IMG/VR virus record: IMGVR_UViG_3300032334_001259
Coordinates: 62,001 to 126,000 of that record
Direction: 5' to 3' (one strand)
Length of the DNA: 64,000 nt
Origin: a virus
Shown here one piece after another: positions 24,516 to 34,027 of this stretch (within the stretch, counting starts at the first letter, position 1; each line of letters opens with the position of its first letter). The notes below the pieces were generated by a model. The model did not search any database. It had not been told where the DNA came from and saw only the letters and a list, made by a program, of their open reading frames with translations. A program made the position numbers and the translations under genes.

Positions 24516-27500
24516 GCCCAAGTTCCTACGCTTGTATTACCAGTAATACTACCAACTGGCCAAATCTGCATAAATGCACCAGATTGTAATATTGAACTGC
24601 TACCAGGTGTGTTAGTAAATCCGATAAGTGGATTGATATAACCACCTGTTGTAACATCTATGTCACCATCTATAATCAAGTTATAATATTGTGATGATAA
24701 TCCACTTGTTGGTGTAATAGTTACAGGATTTGTAAAGTTAGCAGTCAAGTAATTGCTCATCTGGTAAGCTGCGTTTAGTGCTTGTTGGCTTGAACCGCAA
24801 GCAGGATTTACAACATATGTATGATGTTGTAGAACAGCATTGCTTTGACCGTTGAAACTACCACCCATAGCATAAGTTACTGCTGCACTTGATGCACTGC
24901 TACTCTTGTAAACAACAGCCATAATGCGGTAGATATAACGAGTGCTACTACTTACTACAACACCATTACCTAAACCAAACATAGGTTGTAAACTTGTACG
25001 ATTTGTAATACTAACGTTAGCATTTGGAATAAATGTTTGAGTTGCTGGTAATAGACCACGTTGACTATCTTGTGGTGTAAAGTAAAGAACTTGTCCATCG
25101 TATTCTGTATCACCATTAGTAATGTTGCTATTTGATTGTAGAACACCAGTTTGGAATGTAAGTGGTGCAGTGCTTGTAGTGCCTGCACTTAACGTTACAC
25201 GACTATTTGCAACAATAGCAATATTACCAGCACTTATATTACCACCATAAACTGGCATATAAGCGGCAACATTGGCATTACTATAAACAGATTTTGAAGA
25301 TATTGCACTGTTCATAGCAATTAGATTTGCATTTATGCTACTGATTTCACCTTCTTGGTAAGATGCATTAGCGTTCCATGCAGTGATAACATTGTTGATC
25401 TGTATGCCAAGACTGCTGTTAGCAGCATTGATGTTAGCACGAAGACCACTGATTTCATTTTCTTGGTAAGCGGCATTTGCCAACCAATTAGTTGCGGCAT
25501 AAGAATTAGCAGAAGTAATAGCACTATTTGCCGCCGCAATGTTTGCTTGTAGCGCACTGATTAGATTTGCTTGTGTAGCGGCATTAGATACCCAACCAGT
25601 AGAATTATAACTGTTTGCGGCAACGATAGCGGCATTTGCAGCCTCAACATTTGCACGTAGTGCTGTAATTTCATCTTCTTGATAAGCCGCATTAGCATTC
25701 CAAGTAGTGATGATTGTAGTAGTATTTGCTTGCCATGCACTTGTAACCGCACTGTTGGCAGTCACGATAGCACTATTTGCCGCTGTGATATTAGCACGTA
25801 GACCACTTATATCATTGGCTTGTGATGCGGCGTTTGCGTTCCAATTTACAATAATATTATTAAGTGATGTGGCAGTTGCGGCATTAGCGGCAGTCAAGCC
25901 AGCCTGAACAGCAACAATTTGACTATCTTGGTAAGCGGCATTAGCAGTCCAAGCCGCAGTTACCGCAATATTTGCATTAATAATAGCGGCATTTGCACCA
26001 CTAATATTATTATTTGCGGCATTTATATTAGCACGTAAACCACTGATTTCAGTTTCTTGGAAAGCGGCATTTGCTTGCCATGCACTGGTTACAGCATTAT
26101 TAGCATTTATAATAGCACTATTAGCCGCAGTAACATTTGCATTTGTGCTTGCGATAGCACTATTAGCGGCATTGATATTAGCAGTAAGTGCAGTAATTAA
26201 ATCTGCTTGTGTAGCGGCATTACTGACCCAACCACTGCTATTATAACTATTAGCGGCAATAATTGCGGCATTTGCTGCGGCAACATTTGCATTAAGTAGT
26301 GCAATTTCATTTTCTTGATAAGCGGCATTAGCATACCAAGATGTTGAAGCATAACTGTTAGCGGCACTAATAGCACTATTAGCGGCATTTACATTTGCTT
26401 GCAGTTGTGTGACTGTTGCATAATTGCTGTCGTTTGTAAATGTAGAAATAAGTGTAGGTTGGTTATACCATACTGCACCGTTAGAACTGTTATAATTTAT
26501 ACTGCCAGCCGCACTTATAGAACTGCGAGCACGTGCTGTTGTAAAGAATTGGTTTGTATCTTCTGTAAGATTCTTGGTGTTAGCATAAAGTCCAGTTGCA
26601 ACTACATTGCTCATATACCAAGCAACATTAGTAACATAACCAACTCTTGCGCCAATTGTAGTATTACCAACGTGGAATACCAATGCTGTGTTAGCAGTTT
26701 GTGTTCCAAGTGATAGATTACCACCATTTACGTATAGGTAACCATCATTAGCACCACCAATGTTATAATTTGGATCATTATAAACACTGCTGTTTATACC
26801 CATATCGATATAGTTTGCACCATCAGTGCCAATATCATTTTCTGCAACAAAGTCAGTAGATGCACTGCCACCTTTATAATGGTTTGTATGAACAACTTGA
26901 CTATAAGCATTGATATTACTGTCTATTTGTAAATCAGCATTAGGATAATCATAACCAATATATGCGGCACCAAAGTGACCAGCGTCAGTGAAATAACCAA
27001 ATGTTGCACTTACATTACTTGCATTTAAATTACCAGTAGTAATACCAGTTGTGCCACCATCTACAAGCCAACTATCACTTGCTTGGTCATACTTAATATA
27101 TTTGCTTATACCACTTGCAACATTACCTAAAACAATACCACCACCACTTATTGCTGATAGTGTATTAGCAGTATTACCAAGATAAAGCACTGTGCCTACT
27201 GTTACAGCAGGTTGAATACTATATGTATTGCCAAGAACAGTAAGATTGCTTACAGTTAGGTTAGCAAATGTTACGTTACTATTTGTGCCAATGTTTTGTG
27301 GTAAACTTAATGTAACAACATTACCAACATTAGTAACATTGATTTGGTTTGCTGTGCCATTAACGCCAAGAATACCAGTGCTATCAACAGTGACTGCACC
27401 AGTAGAACCAGTAACATAGATACCAGCACCAGCAGTTAAACTTGTAACAGCACTGGTTGAATTAAATGCAGTGGTTTGGCGAGTATTATCAGCAAATGTA

Positions 27501-29455
27501 ACGCCAGTGTTAGTTCCAAGAACCAGACCATTGCTGTAAAAACTTGCAGTGGTGCCAATAGTGCTGCTACCAGTTGGCGTAGTTTGGAATGTAATGCGTG
27601 TGCCAACAGATGAATTACTTGTAAATGTTTCTGCGGCTTCTAAATTGACACGAACAATACTACCAGCAAATGCACCACCGCCTGTCCAACCTTGACCAGT
27701 TAAACGTAGTATAGTATCGCCAGCCTGTGTAGTAGATGGTGAATCAACTGAACCACGGGCAGCACGAGCAGCAAGTGCAGTATAAGAGTTTTGCCCACTT
27801 GCATAACCAAACGCATCAAAACTAATACGATTTACGGCATTATCTTGACCAGTAACCTGAACCATAGTGTTACTAAAATTACGTGGTTGAGCATAACCTG
27901 ATTCAGAACCATTGATATTAAACACTGCTTGTGTATTTGTAAGACTAATAGGTGCTAAAATAGTTGTTAAACCATTTCTATCAACTCTAAATGCTGGTTT
28001 TGCTTGTGAGTTTAGCACCTGCACTGGGCGGTTTAAGTTTAGATTACCAGTGGCAAATTGTGTGCCAATATTAAAATCTTCTGTTGGACTTGCAAGAGCA
28101 ATTGTATTGCCATATAGTGTAAATTTACCAACTGTTAAACCAGTGCCGCCACCAATATAAAGATTGCCATCCTTTGCGCCAATAGTTTGGTCAGTTCCAA
28201 GTGTTTCATCCAACACATAAATTGTACCAGCACCTACCCATACGTGACGCCAACGCTTTACAGGACTACCAAGATCATAAACATCATCTGTAAATGGTAA
28301 TATACTGCTACTTGTAACCGTGCTACCACCAGTGCCAGGAACAAAAGATACGTCAGTATTTGCTGCTGTGGTAATATTAAAGCCAGCATTTACAACATCA
28401 CGTGTTGTGAATATTGTTGTGCCGTTTGTTGGAATTGATAGGTTGTTTAGAGTTTGGTTTGTAATAACAACATTGGCATTAGCACCAGTTCCAATAGCCA
28501 AAACATTACTTAAATATGGAACACCAGTTCCAGTAATATGGTCACCAACTTGTAATGCTGGTGCTGGATTTGTAGTCATTTGATAAACTGACCAACCAGT
28601 GCCAGCACCACTTATACCATTAGTAATACCATAATCACCAATATTCAAGTTATCACTGCTGCTTGTGCTATAATCTAATACTTGGTTAAGTGTGAGATTT
28701 GCAATTGTAACTGTGATAGGTGCACTTCCTTGCACGATACTACCAACAGGGATTTTAATACCAGGAACACTTACTAAACCAGTGCCAAGTGGTAATAGCG
28801 TAATATCACGATTGCTGACTAAACCGCCAATAGTTTCATCACTAATATAAAGATTACCAAGATTAGCAACATTACCAACAGTTAGATTACTGAATACTAC
28901 ACTGCTATTAGTATAAAGGTTTTGGTTACTTAACTGTGCATTGGCATAAAGAAATCCAACATCATTGTTATAACCACTTAAATTACGTGGTAGTGTGCCA
29001 GCAGTAAGATATCCACTATCATTTACAAAATAACTTACATTTACAGGTATGCTTGCCGCAGTAATATAATTGGTATCATTAGTATAATAACTTAAATTAT
29101 GCGGTAATGTGCTTGTAGTAAGATAAGCGGCATCATTATAAAATGCGCTAACATTATGCGGAATACTTGCTGCTGTAATATATGCCGAATCATTGTTAAA
29201 GAAACTAATGTTTTGTGGCATAGTAGTTTGTGTAATATAACCAACATCATTAGTATATGCACTTAAAACTGTTGGATATGTAAAAGAACTGCCATTACCA
29301 CTGATGATAACACCACCAGGTGTATGACCATCGCCAACACGCAGTGTATTTGTAATTGGATCATACCAAATACGCCCAAGTTCACCAAGTCTGGTCATAC
29401 CATTGCTGTTGTTATTTCTACTGGTGAATAGTTCCTGAACGTGATTTATAGTCAC
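24512..29455 (-). CDS. Giant tail fibre protein
   Basis: The 1,647-residue protein starts at GTG after AAGGAG. The N-terminus has LGELGRIWYDPITNTLRVGD, then about seven copies of a short YNDxxYLTxxxLPxN repeat (residues ~65-165) and beta-rich domains. A long coiled-coil-like array (residues ~1018-1395) repeats units such as NAAYQENEISGLRANINAAN. It ends in a compact globular domain (~1420-1647), the likely receptor-binding tip. This matches long tail fibres. No adjacent chaperone is obvious. It converges with the phosphoesterase gene. Confidence 0.8.
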   Translation of the reverse strand: MTINHVQELFTSRNNNSNGMTRLGELGRIWYDPITNTLRVGDGHTPGGVIISGNGSSFTYPTVLSAYTNDVGYITQTTMPQNISFFNNDSAYITAASIPHNVSAFYNDAAYLTTSTLPHNLSYYTNDTNYITAASIPVNVSYFVNDSGYLTAGTLPRNLSGYNNDVGFLYANAQLSNQNLYTNSSVVFSNLTVGNVANLGNLYISDETIGGLVSNRDITLLPLGTGLVSVPGIKIPVGSIVQGSAPITVTIANLTLNQVLDYSTSSSDNLNIGDYGITNGISGAGTGWSVYQMTTNPAPALQVGDHITGTGVPYLSNVLAIGTGANANVVITNQTLNNLSIPTNGTTIFTTRDVVNAGFNITTAANTDVSFVPGTGGSTVTSSSILPFTDDVYDLGSPVKRWRHVWVGAGTIYVLDETLGTDQTIGAKDGNLYIGGGTGLTVGKFTLYGNTIALASPTEDFNIGTQFATGNLNLNRPVQVLNSQAKPAFRVDRNGLTTILAPISLTNTQAVFNINGSESGYAQPRNFSNTMVQVTGQDNAVNRISFDAFGYASGQNSYTALAARAARGSVDSPSTTQAGDTILRLTGQGWTGGGAFAGSIVRVNLEAAETFTSNSSVGTRITFQTTPTGSSTIGTTASFYSNGLVLGTNTGVTFADNTRQTTAFNSTSAVTSLTAGAGIYVTGSTGAVTVDSTGILGVNGTANQINVTNVGNVVTLSLPQNIGTNSNVTFANLTVSNLTVLGNTYSIQPAVTVGTVLYLGNTANTLSAISGGGIVLGNVASGISKYIKYDQASDSWLVDGGTTGITTGNLNASNVSATFGYFTDAGHFGAAYIGYDYPNADLQIDSNINAYSQVVHTNHYKGGSASTDFVAENDIGTDGANYIDMGINSSVYNDPNYNIGGANDGYLYVNGGNLSLGTQTANTALVFHVGNTTIGARVGYVTNVAWYMSNVVATGLYANTKNLTEDTNQFFTTARARSSISAAGSINYNSSNGAVWYNQPTLISTFTNDSNYATVTQLQANVNAANSAISAANSYASTSWYANAAYQENEIALLNANVAAANAAIIAANSYNSSGWVSNAATQADLITALTANINAANSAIASTNANVTAANSAIINANNAVTSAWQANAAFQETEISGLRANINAANNNISGANAAIINANIAVTAAWTANAAYQDSQIVAVQAGLTAANAATATSLNNIIVNWNANAASQANDISGLRANITAANSAIVTANSAVTSAWQANTTTIITTWNANAAYQEDEITALRANVEAANAAIVAANSYNSTGWVSNAATQANLISALQANIAAANSAITSANSYAATNWLANAAYQENEISGLRANINAANSSLGIQINNVITAWNANASYQEGEISSINANLIAMNSAISSKSVYSNANVAAYMPVYGGNISAGNIAIVANSRVTLSAGTTSTAPLTFQTGVLQSNSNITNGDTEYDGQVLYFTPQDSQRGLLPATQTFIPNANVSITNRTSLQPMFGLGNGVVVSSSTRYIYRIMAVVYKSSSASSAAVTYAMGGSFNGQSNAVLQHHTYVVNPACGSSQQALNAAYQMSNYLTANFTNPVTITPTSGLSSQYYNLIIDGDIDVTTGGYINPLIGFTNTPGSSSILQSGAFMQIWPVGSITGNTSVGTWA
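25310..26410 (-). repeat. Coiled-coil-coding repeat array in tail fibre
   Basis: About ten imperfect units of roughly 35 codons encode the sequence type ANxAYQExEIxxLxANxxAANxAI. Units vary in length, and two nearly identical blocks (SYNSSGWVSNAATQAD and SYNSTGWVSNAATQAN) suggest recent duplication. It is protein-coding repeat DNA, not a CRISPR. Confidence 0.75.
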
Positions 29456-29469
29456 CGCCTAACTCCTTT

Positions 29470-29802
29470 TTATTCTAGGTCAGTGTCTTCACTTGCAACT
29501 TGCACTGCGATAGGATGAATTCCTGCATTACGCTTGATAATTGATAACTCGTCTTCAACATCCTCGTCACCAGGTTGATTAAAAATGCTTTCTTCGCCAG
29601 CAACTTTCTTTAAAAGTTCTAATTTTTGCTGCAATGGTGGCACCATTACACCGCCAGTTTCACTATTTGTATGTGTATCTTCTGGAAATGGGTCTTGTGG
29701 TGCTACTACTGGTGTAAGTTCTGCGTGTGGTTGTTGCGCTGTTGGTTGGTTTATCTGTGATAAAACGTCTATCAACTTGCGAATTAGTTCTGCGGCTTCC
29801 AT
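29470..29802 (-). CDS. Hypothetical virion-region protein
   Basis: The 110-residue protein has an N-terminal helix (AAELIRKLIDVLSQINQ), a Pro-rich linker (residues ~20-50), and a second helical segment (PPLQQKLELLKKVAGEESIF). It sits between a small beta-rich gene and the giant tail fibre, so a linked structural or assembly function is plausible. An AAGGAA site precedes the ATG. No family recognised. Confidence 0.55.
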   Translation of the reverse strand: MEAAELIRKLIDVLSQINQPTAQQPHAELTPVVAPQDPFPEDTHTNSETGGVMVPPLQQKLELLKKVAGEESIFNQPGDEDVEDELSIIKRNAGIHPIAVQVASEDTDLE

Positions 29803-29811
29803 TATAATTCC

Positions 29812-30108
29812 TTACGTACTTTGTACTTGTGGGATTGCACTACTTGCTACATAACCTACTGTTACAACGGTTACTTCTGCGGTGCCAGTTGCAGTAATGA
29901 ACGCAAGTTTATTATTAAGACCTTCCATATTAATAAATCTTGTAGTTCCAGCAGGAATTACATCGCAGTTACCAGCATATGCTACTGGATTTGCACCTAC
30001 TTGATAGTGAACGTGGGCATTTGCAGTAACTTTTGCTCTTGTGCTTGATATAGCAGGTGTTTGACCACTTGTGCTATTATTTGCTGTAATAATGGTTGCT
30101 GATGGCAT
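29812..30108 (-). CDS. Small beta-rich protein, possible decoration or fibre accessory
   Basis: This 98-residue protein is Thr/Ala/Val-rich with regular strands (HVHYQVGANPVAYAGNCDVI, AEVTVVTVGYVASSAIP), as expected for a beta-sandwich on a virion surface. It has a perfect late box TATAAATA (30128-30135) and an AGAGGA site, so strong late expression is likely. Role inferred from composition and context. Confidence 0.55.
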   Translation of the reverse strand: MPSATIITANNSTSGQTPAISSTRAKVTANAHVHYQVGANPVAYAGNCDVIPAGTTRFINMEGLNNKLAFITATGTAEVTVVTVGYVASSAIPQVQST

Positions 30109-30127
30109 CTTCTAAATCCTCTGCAGT

Positions 30128-30135
30128 TATTTATA
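30128..30135 (-). promoter_or_regulatory. Late promoter (perfect consensus)
   Basis: TATAAATA on the minus strand lies 19 nt upstream of the ATG at 30108 with AGAGGA in between. Confidence 0.75.
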
Positions 30136-30144
30136 TGAAAGTTC

Positions 30145-30171
30145 TTGACTTTATTGGATTAAAAGTATAAA
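30145..30171 (+). promoter_or_regulatory. Sigma70-like promoter for the methyltransferase operon
   Basis: TTGACT and TATAAA are spaced 15 nt apart. The ATG of the first methyltransferase follows 8 nt after the -10, so its leader would be very short. Confidence 0.5.
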
Positions 30172-30178
30172 GTAAATT

Positions 30179-31408
30179 ATGGCTGATGTAAAGATACTGC
30201 ACGGTGACTGCCGTGAACAACTCAAAACTCTACCCGACAATAGCATTGATAGCATTGTGACTGATCCACCTTATGGTTTAAGTGTTGAACCAGATATGAC
30301 AGAAGTTCTTCGTCACTGGTTAAATGGTGATGACTATGAACATACTGGCAAGGGTTTTATGGGTAAAAGTTGGGACAGTTTTGTTCCAGGACCAAGTGTA
30401 TGGCGTGAATGTTTGCGTGTTCTTAAACCAGGCGGTCATATGTTATCATTCTTTGGTTCAAGAACTTATGATTTAGGTGTCACAGCAATTAGATTGGCTG
30501 GTTTTGAAATACGTGACCAGATTATGTGGGTTTATGGAACAGGATTTCCAAAGAATCATGATATAAGCAAGGCAATTGACAATGCTGCTGGTGCTGAAAG
30601 AACTGTTGGTGGTAGAGTATGGAGCGGCGGCGCACGTAGTGGTGGTATTATTAAAGATGATGCCAGTGAAACTACCTCAGAACGAATCATTTATGATGAA
30701 CCAGCAACCCCAGAAGCAAAAAAGTGGCAAGGTTGGGGGACAGCACTTAAACCATCACATGAACCAATTTGTGTTGCACGTAAGCCAATAAGTGAAAAAA
30801 CTATTGCAGATAATGTATTGCAATGGGGTGTCGGTGCATTGAATATTGATGCATCACGAGTTGGAGAAGGTGCAAAAAAGTGGGTTACACCACGAGGTGG
30901 TATTTGGACAACAGATAGTGAAGCAAAAGCGGAACTTGTTGATAATCCATTAGGTCGTTGGCCAGCAAACTTTATCCATGATGGTAGCATAGAAACAGAA
31001 TGGGAAAAGTTTTTTTATTGTGCGAAGGCAAATAATACAGACCGCAATGATGGTTTAGATGATTTTGAAGGTGGCAAGACCAATGATGGTCGTAAAAAGG
31101 ATGCGGATAATGCATATCAACGTGGTGCATCAATACGTAAAAACACACATCCTACTGTAAAACCTACTGATTTAATGCGTTATTTGTGCAAAATGATCAC
31201 TCCAACTGGTGGAACAGTCCTAGACCCATTTACTGGCAGTGGTTCTACTGGTCGTGGTGCTGTGTTAGAAGGTTTTAATTTTATTGGTATTGAAATGAGT
31301 GAAGAATATGTTGAAATTGCTAAAGCACGAATTGCTGTGGTAGAAAAAAAGGTAGCACAAGTTGAAGATAAAATTACTACATACAATAATCTATTTGAGG
31401 AAGAATAA
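30179..31408 (+). CDS. DNA methyltransferase, beta class (N6-A or N4-C)
   Basis: The 409-residue protein has the catalytic motif IV TDPPYG (residues 28-33) before the SAM-binding motif I LDPFTGSGSTG near residue 345. This order defines beta-class amino-methyltransferases. The large central region is likely the target-recognition domain. No restriction endonuclease is adjacent, so it is an orphan enzyme that probably protects phage DNA from host nucleases. The last base of its stop codon is the first base of the next start. Confidence 0.85.
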   Translation: MADVKILHGDCREQLKTLPDNSIDSIVTDPPYGLSVEPDMTEVLRHWLNGDDYEHTGKGFMGKSWDSFVPGPSVWRECLRVLKPGGHMLSFFGSRTYDLGVTAIRLAGFEIRDQIMWVYGTGFPKNHDISKAIDNAAGAERTVGGRVWSGGARSGGIIKDDASETTSERIIYDEPATPEAKKWQGWGTALKPSHEPICVARKPISEKTIADNVLQWGVGALNIDASRVGEGAKKWVTPRGGIWTTDSEAKAELVDNPLGRWPANFIHDGSIETEWEKFFYCAKANNTDRNDGLDDFEGGKTNDGRKKDADNAYQRGASIRKNTHPTVKPTDLMRYLCKMITPTGGTVLDPFTGSGSTGRGAVLEGFNFIGIEMSEEYVEIAKARIAVVEKKVAQVEDKITTYNNLFEEE

Positions 31409-32493
31409 TGGGCGTCCAAATATTACAAGGTGATTGCCGTGATGTTTTGAAAACATTGGCAGATGAAAGTGTAAACATGTGTGTAACATCACCACCTTAT
31501 TATGGATTGCGTGATTACAAAACTGCTACATGGAGTGGTGGTGATTCTAATTGTGATCATGTTGAAAAGATTGCCGCACATGGCGGTGAACGTGCTGACC
31601 GTGACCAAGGTGGTAATGTATTCAAGTTTCGTGGAACTTGTGAAAAGTGTGGCGCAACCTCAAGTGATAACCAGATTGGTCTTGAACAAACACCAGAAGA
31701 ATATATTCAACAATTAGTAGAAGTATTCCGTGAAGTTCGTCGTGTTCTTAAAGATGATGGCACACTTTGGGTAAACATTGGTGATAGTTATTACAATTAT
31801 CGCAGTGGAACTGCATTTGTTAAGCAAAGTGTAGCAAAAACTGACCAAGATTTGCCAAGTTTCAGCCCAAGTCGTAATAATAAATTAGATGGTCTTAAAA
31901 GCAAAGACCTTATTGGTATTCCATGGATGTTAGCATTTGCTCTACGTGCCGATGGTTGGTATTTGCGTCAAGACATTATTTGGCACAAACCAAACCCAAT
32001 GCCAGAAAGTGTGAAAGACCGTTGCACAAAGGCACATGAATATATCTTTTTGTTAAGCAAAAGCAAGAATTATTACTTTGACCATGAAGCAATTAAAGAA
32101 GAAGGTGTAATACCTGCTGGTACAAAAGCGGCAAAAGGCAGTGCGGAACGTCAAGCAGAGTTTGGTGTAAATGGTCGTCCACCAGAATATAAAATCTATG
32201 ATGGTATGCGACAAAAGCGTAGTGTTTGGACTGTCACAACAAAACCTTATAAAGGTGCACATTTTGCCACATTTCCAACAGATTTGATTGAACCTTGTAT
32301 TTTAGCAGGTTGCCCAAAAGATGGTATGGTATTAGACCCATTTGGCGGCAGTGGCACAACTGGATTGGTAAGCAATCGTCTTGGACGTAATGCTACTTTA
32401 ATTGAACTTAATCCAGAATATATTGATTTGGCAGAAGATCGCATTGATCCACCTGAACAACGTTTAGACAGTAATCTGTTTACATTTGAATGA
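31408..32493 (+). CDS. DNA methyltransferase, beta class (probably N4-C)
   Basis: The 361-residue protein has TSPPYYGLRDY (residues 27-37), the SPPY form typical of N4-cytosine enzymes. It also has a Cys/His cluster (SNCDH ... CEKCGA, residues ~49-92) that may bind zinc, and LDPFGGSGTTGLV near residue 310. It is translated directly after the first methyltransferase. Two different catalytic motifs in tandem suggest two target sequences. Its stop overlaps the next start (ATGA). Confidence 0.85.
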   Translation: MGVQILQGDCRDVLKTLADESVNMCVTSPPYYGLRDYKTATWSGGDSNCDHVEKIAAHGGERADRDQGGNVFKFRGTCEKCGATSSDNQIGLEQTPEEYIQQLVEVFREVRRVLKDDGTLWVNIGDSYYNYRSGTAFVKQSVAKTDQDLPSFSPSRNNKLDGLKSKDLIGIPWMLAFALRADGWYLRQDIIWHKPNPMPESVKDRCTKAHEYIFLLSKSKNYYFDHEAIKEEGVIPAGTKAAKGSAERQAEFGVNGRPPEYKIYDGMRQKRSVWTVTTKPYKGAHFATFPTDLIEPCILAGCPKDGMVLDPFGGSGTTGLVSNRLGRNATLIELNPEYIDLAEDRIDPPEQRLDSNLFTFE

Positions 32494-32855
32494 CACTTTC
32501 ACATACCATTCCCATTATTGTTACAAAGCAACAAGTATTAGATTTTGCTAATTTAACTGGCGATGACAGCGCAATTCATGTTGAAGGTGGTATTGTGCAA
32601 GGTGGATTGATTTTAAGCATGTTACCACAATGGTCTAAAATAGCGATAGAATTAGGTAACTTTTCACTAATATTTAACGATAGCATGACTGTTAAAATGG
32701 ATTGCAAATTTAGTAATCCACTTATTGCAGATACACCAGTAAACATAACGTTTAACTATACACCATTAAAATTTCGTATTTCTAAAATAAGTTGGGAAAT
32801 AAGTGGTGATATGGAATATTGCAGTGGTGATTGGATTATTTGTAGTTTGTCATAA
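32490..32855 (+). CDS. MaoC-like hotdog-fold protein
   Basis: The 121-residue protein shows VLDFANLTGDDSAIHVEGGI followed by VQGGLILSML, the hydratase-2 signature of MaoC-like (R)-specific enoyl-CoA hydratases. The Asp and His (D25/D26 and H30) are in the expected place. Those enzymes hydrate trans-2-enoyl-CoA in fatty-acid and PHA pathways. The phage version is short, a single hotdog, so it would dimerise. It is coupled to the methyltransferases and followed by pstS. Activity is not certain. Confidence 0.6.
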   Translation: MTLSHTIPIIVTKQQVLDFANLTGDDSAIHVEGGIVQGGLILSMLPQWSKIAIELGNFSLIFNDSMTVKMDCKFSNPLIADTPVNITFNYTPLKFRISKISWEISGDMEYCSGDWIICSLS

Positions 32856-32857
32856 TA

Positions 32858-32893
32858 CTGTCATATTAGTGTGATAAATTAGGTCAGCATACT
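32858..32893 (+). promoter_or_regulatory. Pho-box-like promoter upstream of pstS
   Basis: CTGTCAT (32858-32864), 4 nt, GTGTGAT (32869-32875) resemble the two 7-bp PhoB repeats. The first matches the consensus perfectly and the second at 5 of 7. A -10-like CATACT lies 12 nt further on. Host phosphate-starvation control of phage pstS is known in cyanophages; here it is inferred. Confidence 0.6.
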
Positions 32894-32907
32894 AAAAGGA
32901 GAGAAAT

Positions 32908-33831
32908 ATGCTTACTAGGTTTATTGCTGTTGCAGCCGCAACACTTATTAGTACTGCTGCTTTTGCAGTAGAAGTTACAGGTGCAGGTGCTACTTTCCCA
33001 CAACCAATTTATATGAAGTGGGCAGAAGGTTATAAGAAGGCCACTGGTAATGTCATTAATTATCAAGGTATTGGTAGTGGTGCAGGTATCAAGCAAATTG
33101 AAGCAAAGACAGTAAATTTTGGTGCTACAGATATTCCAGTAAAGCCAGAAGACCTTGAAAAGAAAGGTCAAGTTCAATTCCCAATGATCGTTGGTGGTAT
33201 TGTTCCAATTATTAATCTTAAGGATGTTGACCATCTAACATTAACAACAGACATTCTTGCAAAAATTTATAGTGAAAAGATTCGTCGTTGGAATGACAAG
33301 GAAATTGCAGACCTTAATTCAGGTGTAAAACTTCCAGACCTTCCAATTATCAAGATTCGTCGTGCTGATGGTAGTGGCACAACTTGGAATTTTACAAAGT
33401 TTCTTACAGAAGCCAATGAAGATTGGAAGAAGAAGTATGGAACTGGTCAAACTGTTGAATGGGTTGGCGGTGCAATCGGAGCAAAGGGTAATGACGGTGT
33501 TGCAAACAACGTTTACCAGACAAATGGTTCCATTGGTTATGTAGAATATGCTTTTGCCAAGCAAAATGATCTTACTGTTGCTGATATGATTGGCAAGGAT
33601 GGTAAGAAGGTTTCACCTGGTCTTAAGGCTTTCCAAACAACTTGGCCAATGGTTGCTACAAGTTACATTGTTCTAAACAAAGAAAATGATAACAAAGAAG
33701 CAGTTCAAGCGGCAATTAAGTTCTTTGAATATGGTTATGCAAATGACAAGGACGCAGAAGCACTTGACTATATTCCATTGACTGCAGCACAAAAGGCAGA
33801 AAGCAAAAAGGCTTGGTCAGTAGTCAAGTAA
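32908..33831 (+). CDS. pstS: Phosphate-binding protein PstS
   Basis: The 307-residue protein has a signal peptide cleaved after AFA (residue ~20). It also has the phosphate-contact motifs GAGATFPQPIY, GIGSGAG, FGATDIP and RADGSGTTWNF, all characteristic of periplasmic PstS, which feeds the host PstCAB transporter. It is slightly shorter than E. coli PstS (346). An AAAGGAGAGA site and a Pho-box-like promoter lie upstream and a strong terminator follows, so it forms its own unit. Phage pstS is a known auxiliary gene for phosphate-limited hosts. Confidence 0.95.
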   Translation: MLTRFIAVAAATLISTAAFAVEVTGAGATFPQPIYMKWAEGYKKATGNVINYQGIGSGAGIKQIEAKTVNFGATDIPVKPEDLEKKGQVQFPMIVGGIVPIINLKDVDHLTLTTDILAKIYSEKIRRWNDKEIADLNSGVKLPDLPIIKIRRADGSGTTWNFTKFLTEANEDWKKKYGTGQTVEWVGGAIGAKGNDGVANNVYQTNGSIGYVEYAFAKQNDLTVADMIGKDGKKVSPGLKAFQTTWPMVATSYIVLNKENDNKEAVQAAIKFFEYGYANDKDAEALDYIPLTAAQKAESKKAWSVVK

Positions 33832-33854
33832 TTTACATAAAATTACTGTAAAAT

Positions 33855-33895
33855 ATGCCCTACAGAATTATTTTTTGTAGGGCATTATTTTTTTC
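33855..33895 (+). terminator. Rho-independent terminator after pstS
   Basis: A 10-bp stem ATGCCCTACA/TGTAGGGCAT with an 11-nt loop is followed by a T-rich tract. It ends just before the promoter at 33896. Confidence 0.9.
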
Positions 33896-33923
33896 TTGAC
33901 ATTATATAATTATCGTGTATAAA
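33896..33923 (+). promoter_or_regulatory. Early-type sigma70 promoter of the leader RNA
   Basis: TTGACA, 16 nt, TATAAA, with TCGTG before the -10. It would start an RNA near 33930. Confidence 0.7.
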
Positions 33924-33946
33924 TAGACCTACAACAGAGAGTGATT

Positions 33947-34027
33947 ATGACTAACACGCCTAAACATAACGATTATATCATTTGCCGCATGCCAGAAGGT
34001 TTCTGGATTACGGGGGCGTGTGCCTAA
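33947..34027 (+). CDS. Putative 26-residue leader peptide
   Basis: A short ORF (starting MTNTPKHNDYIICRMPEG) has AGAGAG 5 nt before its ATG. Its last codons overlap the 5' arm of a long hairpin (34012-34061) that competes with the terminator at 34057-34087, and its stop codon lies at the base of the inner stem. The layout is that of a transcription attenuator leader. There is no run of regulatory codons, so whether translation itself is the signal is open. Confidence 0.5.
   Translation: MTNTPKHNDYIICRMPEGFWITGACA

Noticed and set aside
25310-26410. Regular repeats suggesting a CRISPR array
   Set aside because: They are in-frame, vary in length and encode a coiled-coil part of a tail fibre; there are no constant palindromic repeats or unique spacers.
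28320-28583. Plus-strand frames opposite fibre genes
   Set aside because: They are shadows produced by the repetitive Val/Thr/Asn/Ala codons of the fibres; no start signals.
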